Shown here piece after piece: positions 60,454 to 64,000 of a stretch of DNA of 64,000 bases. The number at the start of each line of letters is the position of its first letter. Within the stretch, counting starts at the first letter, position 1. Origin of the DNA: JAVJSD01 sp040219575 (GTDB taxonomy: Bacteria > Planctomycetota > Planctomycetia > Pirellulales > Pirellulaceae). The DNA is taken from assembly GCA_040219575.1 (NCBI GenBank), contig JAVJSD010000027.1:62001-126000 (forward strand). The letters are read 5' to 3'. A model generated the notes under the pieces. The model was not told where the DNA came from. It ran no database searches and worked only from the letters and a program-made list of their open reading frames with translations. The position numbers and the translations under genes were made by a program.

Positions 60454-63400
60454 ATGCGCATGCCAATTCGTTATTGGGCAAGAACGTTGCGCCGACTCGG
60501 GCTTCGCTGGGTTGAGCAAAAGAAAAAGCTACCGACGCGAAGGAGCCGCATTCTTGGGCTCGAAGCTCTCGAGGAGCGCCGCGTGCTGGCGGTGAGCATC
60601 GACGGTTTCGGCCTGGTGGAAGACACTGGCGTCCCCGGCGATCTCATCACCACCAACCCCGAACTCAGCGGCGTCGTCAACGGCGACTTTTACGACGGCT
60701 ACGCCGACGTCGTGTTCGACGTGGACGGAGATGGGCTCGAGGAGGAGATCATCGACATCGACGCCCCTGGGATGTCGTTCAACTTCGATCCATCGCTCTA
60801 TGCCGCCCCGTCGGAGGATCCCATCACCATCGACTACTGGTATCGGGAGTACGACGAGTGGGCGTATGAGATCGAAACAGGAAGCGTGAATTCCTTCACG
60901 TTCACCTGGGCCGAGCCGGACCCGGCGATCGGCGTTCTTGGCCCTGACGGCGAAACGCTGGAGGACGGCGTCGAGGAGATCGATTTCGGCGTCACCGAGG
61001 TCGGCACGCCCGTCGAATTGACGTTCGTCATCGAGAATGCGGGGGAAGGCGAACTCGAACTGGATCCGTTGTCCCTAAGCGTCCCGACGGGCTTCCTCCT
61101 CGGCATCAACTTCGACGAATTCGCGCCGGCGGGGGAATCGACCAGCTTCACGATCACGCTCGAGGCTTCGTCGGCGGGCGTCTTCAGTGGGACTGTCAGC
61201 TTCGACGTGCTGAATGATCCCCAATACACGTCGTTCAGTTTCGACGTCAAGGGAGAGGTGGTCGACGTCTCCCTCGACGATCTCGAGCAGGACGGCGACG
61301 GAAACTTCGCCGGAACCGCCAACGGCGATTTCAACGGCAACAGCATCCGCATCGACTTTGCTCACGGTTGCGACGTGGGCGCGTCCGTGTCCGTCTCAAG
61401 CCCCGGCCAGGCCTTCCTGTACAACCCACTGGCGGCCGAACCGACGCTCGCTTACTTCGGCGGCTCACTCGATCTCTCGTACCGCTACGTAGTCCTTGAC
61501 TCCAATGGCAACGCCGTTTGGACGGGCGACTGGGGTTCGTTCTCGCTGACTTACAGTCCTCCGCAGAGCGGCCCCGTGACGGTCGCCAGCCACCTTGGGA
61601 GCCGGATGATCTTCGAGGACAGCGAAGACGTCATTATCGACCTGCGGGACATCTTCCAGGCCGACCCCGAGGAGGTGCTCGAGTTCGATGTGACAAACAC
61701 TCCCAATCCGGACTTGGTCCAGTGGATCGTCAAGGACTGGGCGCTGCGGCTTAGAATGGAACCGGATGCGAACGGCTGCGCGAATATTGTCGTCGAGGCG
61801 AAGGGAAAAACCAGCAACGACACCGCCAAGAGTACGCTGCGACTGCACGTGAAGTCGGTCAACGACCACCCTACGACGACTGGCTTTGTCGATCCACTGA
61901 CAGGCTCCTTTGAACCGCTCACACTCACGGAGGACTTCGACGAGCACACATTCAGCATCGCGAATGTGTTTTCGGATTTGGCGGAGGAGGAAACGCCCGA
62001 TCTGCGTTACGCCGTCAGCCTCGTCGATCACAGCTTTCCGGGCAATCCCATCAAACAAGCTACGATCGACGGCACGAACATCAAGTTTCAGTCGGTGGAC
62101 GACATGTTTGGTTGGGCGCAGTACTCCGTGCAGGCGACCGACGACGATGGCGGCTCGGTGGCCACGACCTTGTGGGTCGTCGTCGATCCATCAAATGATA
62201 CGCCGACCAAGTCGGAAATCACCGACATGTGGTTCGACAACTTCTCTGAATCGTCGATCGTGGTCGATTTGTGGCGGCACTTCAGCGACGTCGAAGATCG
62301 ATCGTACCTCGACTATTCCATCGGCCCGCCGAGCGACGGCTCGATCTTCGAGTCCGGCCCCACCATCAGTGACGGCCTGCTGATGTTCAAGATCATCGAA
62401 CCGCCCCTGGATCAGGAGATTATCACGACCGTCACGCTGACGGTCACCGCGTCGGATCGAGACGGAGGCTCCGTACAGGATTCGTTCGATGTCAGCGTAG
62501 AATTCATTCCCACCGGATCGCCGACTCCCACACCGACAGGCGGCACACCGACATGCACAAGCACACCGACGTGTACCGCAACGCCGACAACGACGCCCGT
62601 TCCCGAGATTACCGTCGATCTTGACATCGGCGCCCCGGACGAGTTTGAGGAAGGATCGCCGAGCGAGGGGCAAATGCGCGGCGTCTTCCTTGCGGTCAAC
62701 GACGACCACGACGAAGGAAACCTGGGCGATCCCGTGCAGGTCGAGCTTGCCGACGGCGTCATGGCCTGGGAACTGGAGCGAGCGGCTGACAACCAGCCCG
62801 ATCGAGGACTATCGCAGGGCGTTCTCGGCCAAGACTATTGGGAAGACTCCGTCGACTACGCCGGTTCGTACTACTACTTCGACGTGCTGCACGAGGACGT
62901 ACTCCACGCCAGTCTCTCGTTCACCTCGACGTCCAGCGATCCGAGCTATCCCGAGTACGGCTACGTCGATGGCGCGTTGAAGATCGCCTTCCCCGACAAC
63001 CTCAACGTCTGGGCGCCCGCCAGCGCCGTCTATCCCGGTTACTATGGCTACATGGGGGAGGAATTGATTGAACGTTGGGTCGCCTTGTCCAGCGGCCACC
63101 AGTTCCCCGTCGCGCAGAGCCTAGGGCGGACCATTCCGCTGGTGATCGAGGCGATGTCGGATGAAGACGGGCAGGGGCAGCCCGCGGGCAGCGTCGACCT
63201 TGTCGGCGAATTCGTCGTCTCTGGCGAAGCCTCCCCCGCCGCCAGCGACACCGGCACGATTCACGTCATCGGGCTCAGTCACGACGGCGGCGACGGCATG
63301 CTGCTGGTCAACGGCGGCGACAAAGATCATGACGGCGTCGCCGATTCCCTCGACGGTTTCAATCTCGACTCCTACAAAGGGGTGACGGACCAATCGGAGG

Positions 63401-64000
63401 ACGACATCGTCGGCGCCTCGTCGTCGTTCGCGCCCGTCACCGTCAAGATCCCGCAAAGCGTGATCGACCTGGGGGAAGCCCGCGTCCGCATTGTCTACGC
63501 CGCTTCGGATCCGCTGGGCGCGGGCATTGGGCCGACCGGCAGCCGCCTGATCGCCCCCGGGGCGCTGCGGCTGTGGACCATCGATGAAGCGGCGGCCCGC
63601 GACCCGCACAGCGTCGAAGACGGCGGCCATTTCCTCGCCTCCAGCGACAGCCGCTGGTTCTGGAACGCCAATTTCTGGGGCGGCTTCTACGCCGGCGGCC
63701 TGTGGACGGACGATTCCGGGCAAATGGAATTCATCGACGACGCCTTCTACGACCCGACCGGCGCATACAGCTTCAACGGCGCCGACAGCTTCGCCCTCGA
63801 TGATCTCGGCAATATTGATGAAGACGGCAACCTGACGTTCTACGTCGAGGGGTTGCACCCCGGCGAATTCTCCGTGCAAGTGCTCGTTGCGCCGAACGAA
63901 GATAGCGGATACGTGCTTCGTGAAGTCGTCGACCTGGAGTTCGGCAACGAGGTGACGATCGCCGCCAGCGACGCTTTCGGCGCCGAAACCAGCGACGGCA
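60454..64000 (+). CDS. Very large extracellular multidomain protein, 3'-truncated by window edge
   Basis: The frame is open from ATG 60454 to the last base: 1182 codons and still running. A gggga box lies 8 nt upstream. The basic N terminus carries LEALEERRVLAVS at residues 36-48, the planctomycete surface-protein leader motif (LExLExRxLLA). Residues of about 170-270 resemble an ASH/HYDIN-type domain (EIDFGVTEVGTPVELTFVIENAGEGELELDPL). Cadherin-like segments follow (NVFSDLAEEETPDLRYAVS, WRHFSDVEDRSYLDYSIG). At about 690-716 is a Thr/Pro linker (TPTPTGGTPTCTSTPTCTAT), and at 950-969 an EF-hand/TSP3-like loop DKDHDGVADSLDGFN that should bind Ca2+. It is likely a cell-surface or adhesion protein. 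The C-terminal domains lie outside the window. Confidence 0.9.
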   Translation, partial: MRMPIRYWARTLRRLGLRWVEQKKKLPTRRSRILGLEALEERRVLAVSIDGFGLVEDTGVPGDLITTNPELSGVVNGDFYDGYADVVFDVDGDGLEEEIIDIDAPGMSFNFDPSLYAAPSEDPITIDYWYREYDEWAYEIETGSVNSFTFTWAEPDPAIGVLGPDGETLEDGVEEIDFGVTEVGTPVELTFVIENAGEGELELDPLSLSVPTGFLLGINFDEFAPAGESTSFTITLEASSAGVFSGTVSFDVLNDPQYTSFSFDVKGEVVDVSLDDLEQDGDGNFAGTANGDFNGNSIRIDFAHGCDVGASVSVSSPGQAFLYNPLAAEPTLAYFGGSLDLSYRYVVLDSNGNAVWTGDWGSFSLTYSPPQSGPVTVASHLGSRMIFEDSEDVIIDLRDIFQADPEEVLEFDVTNTPNPDLVQWIVKDWALRLRMEPDANGCANIVVEAKGKTSNDTAKSTLRLHVKSVNDHPTTTGFVDPLTGSFEPLTLTEDFDEHTFSIANVFSDLAEEETPDLRYAVSLVDHSFPGNPIKQATIDGTNIKFQSVDDMFGWAQYSVQATDDDGGSVATTLWVVVDPSNDTPTKSEITDMWFDNFSESSIVVDLWRHFSDVEDRSYLDYSIGPPSDGSIFESGPTISDGLLMFKIIEPPLDQEIITTVTLTVTASDRDGGSVQDSFDVSVEFIPTGSPTPTPTGGTPTCTSTPTCTATPTTTPVPEITVDLDIGAPDEFEEGSPSEGQMRGVFLAVNDDHDEGNLGDPVQVELADGVMAWELERAADNQPDRGLSQGVLGQDYWEDSVDYAGSYYYFDVLHEDVLHASLSFTSTSSDPSYPEYGYVDGALKIAFPDNLNVWAPASAVYPGYYGYMGEELIERWVALSSGHQFPVAQSLGRTIPLVIEAMSDEDGQGQPAGSVDLVGEFVVSGEASPAASDTGTIHVIGLSHDGGDGMLLVNGGDKDHDGVADSLDGFNLDSYKGVTDQSEDDIVGASSSFAPVTVKIPQSVIDLGEARVRIVYAASDPLGAGIGPTGSRLIAPGALRLWTIDEAAARDPHSVEDGGHFLASSDSRWFWNANFWGGFYAGGLWTDDSGQMEFIDDAFYDPTGAYSFNGADSFALDDLGNIDEDGNLTFYVEGLHPGEFSVQVLVAPNEDSGYVLREVVDLEFGNEVTIAASDAFGAETSDG

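Overview
The window looks like GC-rich chromosomal DNA of a planctomycete, probably of the Pirellulales type. Evidence: a DUF1501 Tat-exported protein, a secreted sulfatase, a DUF1559 pseudopilin-like protein, a Gfo/Idh/MocA oxidoreductase with Tat signal, paired secreted amidohydrolases, a giant surface protein opening with the LExLExRxLL-type motif, a remnant of the AEHRGVRN...WA..H...TG.WP planctomycete repeat domain, and many short palindromic repeats between genes. No rRNA, tRNA, CRISPR array, prophage or complete insertion sequence was found.

Layout. 1-5.5 kb: tail of an unknown gene, a secreted TraB/TIKI-like protein, an orphan Eco57I-type DNA methylase whose 3' end overlaps meaB, and an antitoxin-like gene without a toxin, set among 118-bp direct repeats. 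5.5-10.7 kb: one 1725-residue exported propeller protein. 10.9-25 kb, mostly housekeeping: folD, a MarR regulator, ilvD, rplM-rpsI with a clear terminator, a three-gene proton-translocating transhydrogenase (pntAA, pntAB, pntB), a DNA methyltransferase fused to a GIY-YIG-like domain, a CoA-binding protein, a Rieske protein, and ymdB/rny. 26-35.6 kb: exported metabolism, with DUF1501, a fused Tat-tagged EutB-EutC-like protein, a sulfatase and a sulfatase remnant, an esterase, and two translationally coupled amidohydrolase paralogs of which one has lost its metal ligands.

35.8-39.9 kb: the most interesting unit, an operon of an HSP90-like ATPase and two paralogous alpha-helical, three-cysteine proteins. 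40-54.7 kb: a pseudopilin-like protein, several secreted or lipoprotein genes, a c-type heme protein, an oxidoreductase, a beta-helix protein, a CoA transferase, an archaeal-type phosphoglycerate mutase, a putative alpha/alpha-barrel enzyme and a small membrane protein. 54.9-64 kb: a secreted alpha/beta hydrolase whose signal peptide is partly encoded by a dispersed repeat, a sugar isomerase-like TIM barrel, a sulfotransferase, and the first 1182 codons of a very large extracellular protein running off the window.

At least five families of short palindromic or MITE-like repeats occupy the gaps. Several gaps between genes are filled almost entirely by one element. Functions are read from motifs and remembered family features only; no database search was possible.
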